This document shows positions 6,888 to 7,330 of a stretch of DNA of 7,330 bases, one piece after another. The notes beneath the pieces are model-generated. The model worked only from the letters and a program-made list of their open reading frames with translations, did not search any database and was not told where the DNA came from. Each line of letters starts with the position of its first letter. Position 1 is the first letter of the stretch. This stretch comes from Gammaproteobacteria bacterium (lineage in GTDB: Bacteria; Pseudomonadota; Gammaproteobacteria; UBA6429; Thiohalophilaceae). The stretch is taken from the NCBI GenBank assembly GCA_003233255.1, contig QILH01000229.1:1-7330 (forward strand), written 5' to 3'. Position numbers and translations under genes: made by a program.

Positions 6888-6965
6888 GTGATTTTTTTTC
6901 AGCCTAATTTTAAAACGATACTTGTCGATACTGAATTTGTTGCCGATACTCAACACTATGGATGA
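6888..6965 (+). CDS. Possible 25-codon leader ORF overlapping the yqgE start
   Basis: A GTG at 6888 with GGA seven bases upstream opens a 25-codon frame, MIFFQPNFKTILVDTEF and so on, ending in TGA at 6963-6965. It starts 12 bases after the tonB stop and ends 8 bases inside yqgE, whose own ATG has no evident ribosome site. This layout would suit translational coupling: ribosomes ending the small frame could restart at yqgE. I do not recognise the peptide, and 25 open codons can arise by chance. Confidence 0.3.
   Translation: MIFFQPNFKTILVDTEFVADTQHYG
6916..6950 (+). repeat. Three copies of CGATACT in the yqgE leader
   Basis: The heptamer CGATACT occurs at 6916-6922, 6926-6932 and 6944-6950, just before the yqgE ATG at 6958. 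The first two copies are 10 bases apart, one helical turn. The last two lie within a 14-base imperfect direct repeat, TTGTCGATACTGAA and TTGCCGATACTCAA, with two mismatches and starts 18 bases apart. The copies fall in different frames of the possible leader ORF, so codon repetition does not explain all three. Confidence 0.45.
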
Positions 6966-7330
6966 ATCATCCTCACTCAACGATCAGTTCCTGATTGCCA
7001 TGCCGGCACTGGATGACCCGAACTTTTCAAAAACGGTCACCTATCTATGCGACCACAATGAAGAAGGGGCCATGGGTTTAGTCATTAATCGGCCGCTGGA
7101 TCTGGATATTCATGAACTATTCTCACATCTACAAATCGACAATATCCAGCAGGACACCAGTTACATTCCGGTTTACCAGGGCGGCCCGGTGCAAACTGAA
7201 CGCGGCTTTGTGTTGCATCGAGGTATCGGCGACTGGGAGGCCAGCATGGTCGTTAACGAGGACATCGCCATCACCATGTCACAGGACATCATTGCCGCCA
7301 TTGCAGAAGGCAAGGGCCCTGCGGACTTTT
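6958..7330 (+). CDS. yqgE: YqgE/AlgH family protein (C-terminus cut by window edge)
   Basis: YqgE (AlgH in Pseudomonas) is a widespread, mainly gammaproteobacterial, cytoplasmic protein of about 185-190 residues. Its biochemical role is not settled; it was linked to alginate regulation in Pseudomonas and usually precedes the Holliday-junction resolvase-like yqgF. The 124 codons visible carry the family blocks: NDQFLIAMPALDDPNFSKTV near the N-terminus, EEGAMGLVINRPLDLDIHEL, then YQGGPVQTERGFVLH and ITMSQDIIAAIAEGKGP. About 60 residues are missing. The ATG at 6958 gives the standard short N-terminus before FLIAMP. Upstream in-frame TTG codons exist but are not needed. No Shine-Dalgarno sequence precedes the ATG. 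It follows tonB by 82 bases on the same strand, matching the tonB3-algH order of P. aeruginosa, and is probably co-transcribed. Confidence 0.95.
   Translation, partial: MDESSSLNDQFLIAMPALDDPNFSKTVTYLCDHNEEGAMGLVINRPLDLDIHELFSHLQIDNIQQDTSYIPVYQGGPVQTERGFVLHRGIGDWEASMVVNEDIAITMSQDIIAAIAEGKGPADF

Noticed and set aside
6892..6899. Run of eight T after tonB as a rho-independent terminator
   Set aside because: Only a 4-bp TCAC/GTGA pairing precedes it, with no GC-rich stem, and yqgE follows in the usual order.
6915..6950. LVDTEF in the leader ORF as a trace of an RNase D-type exonuclease
   Set aside because: The match is only a few residues and the frame ends after 25 codons, so coincidence is more likely.
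1..7330. A new defence, biosynthetic or mobile system
   Set aside because: Every sizeable frame belongs to known chromosomal families in a largely conserved order. No transposase, integrase, CRISPR repeat or toxin-antitoxin pair was seen.

Overview
The window looks like a chromosomal segment of a gammaproteobacterium of moderate G+C. It has two gene blocks pointing away from each other, separated by an AT-rich gap of about 800 bases (3049-3854). The order is the one I recall from Pseudomonas aeruginosa, where the Pil-Chp twitching-motility genes lie beside gshB, tonB3 and algH/yqgE. The protein sequences and the extra apbE gene here point to a different gammaproteobacterial lineage. I cannot name the genus from sequence alone.

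Left block (minus strand, read from about 3030 down to 1): pilG, pilH, pilI and pilJ, with pilJ cut by the window edge. These are two single-domain CheY-like response regulators, a CheW-like adaptor and a membrane methyl-accepting chemoreceptor. Together they form the input half of the chemosensory system that controls type IV pilus extension and retraction. The histidine kinase (chpA/pilL) and methyltransferase (pilK) would be expected beyond position 1.

Centre: the divergent gap contains a candidate pilG promoter, a perfect 10-bp inverted repeat in the pilG leader, and a possible decayed small gene on the minus strand. No intact gene in it can be defended.

Right block (plus strand, 3855 to the end): gshB (glutathione synthetase), then after a single base apbE (a lipoprotein FAD:protein FMN transferase), then a 122-base gap with a candidate promoter and palindrome, tonB (TonB3-like), a possible 25-codon leader ORF, and yqgE (AlgH family), cut by the right edge. 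TonB3 is linked in Pseudomonas to pilus assembly and twitching, so its position beside pilGHIJ fits. apbE is the least expected member and no flavinylation target is visible here.

No mobile element, CRISPR array, tRNA or rRNA gene, or defence-type system was seen. The observations most worth a second look are in the non-coding spacers and the yqgE leader.
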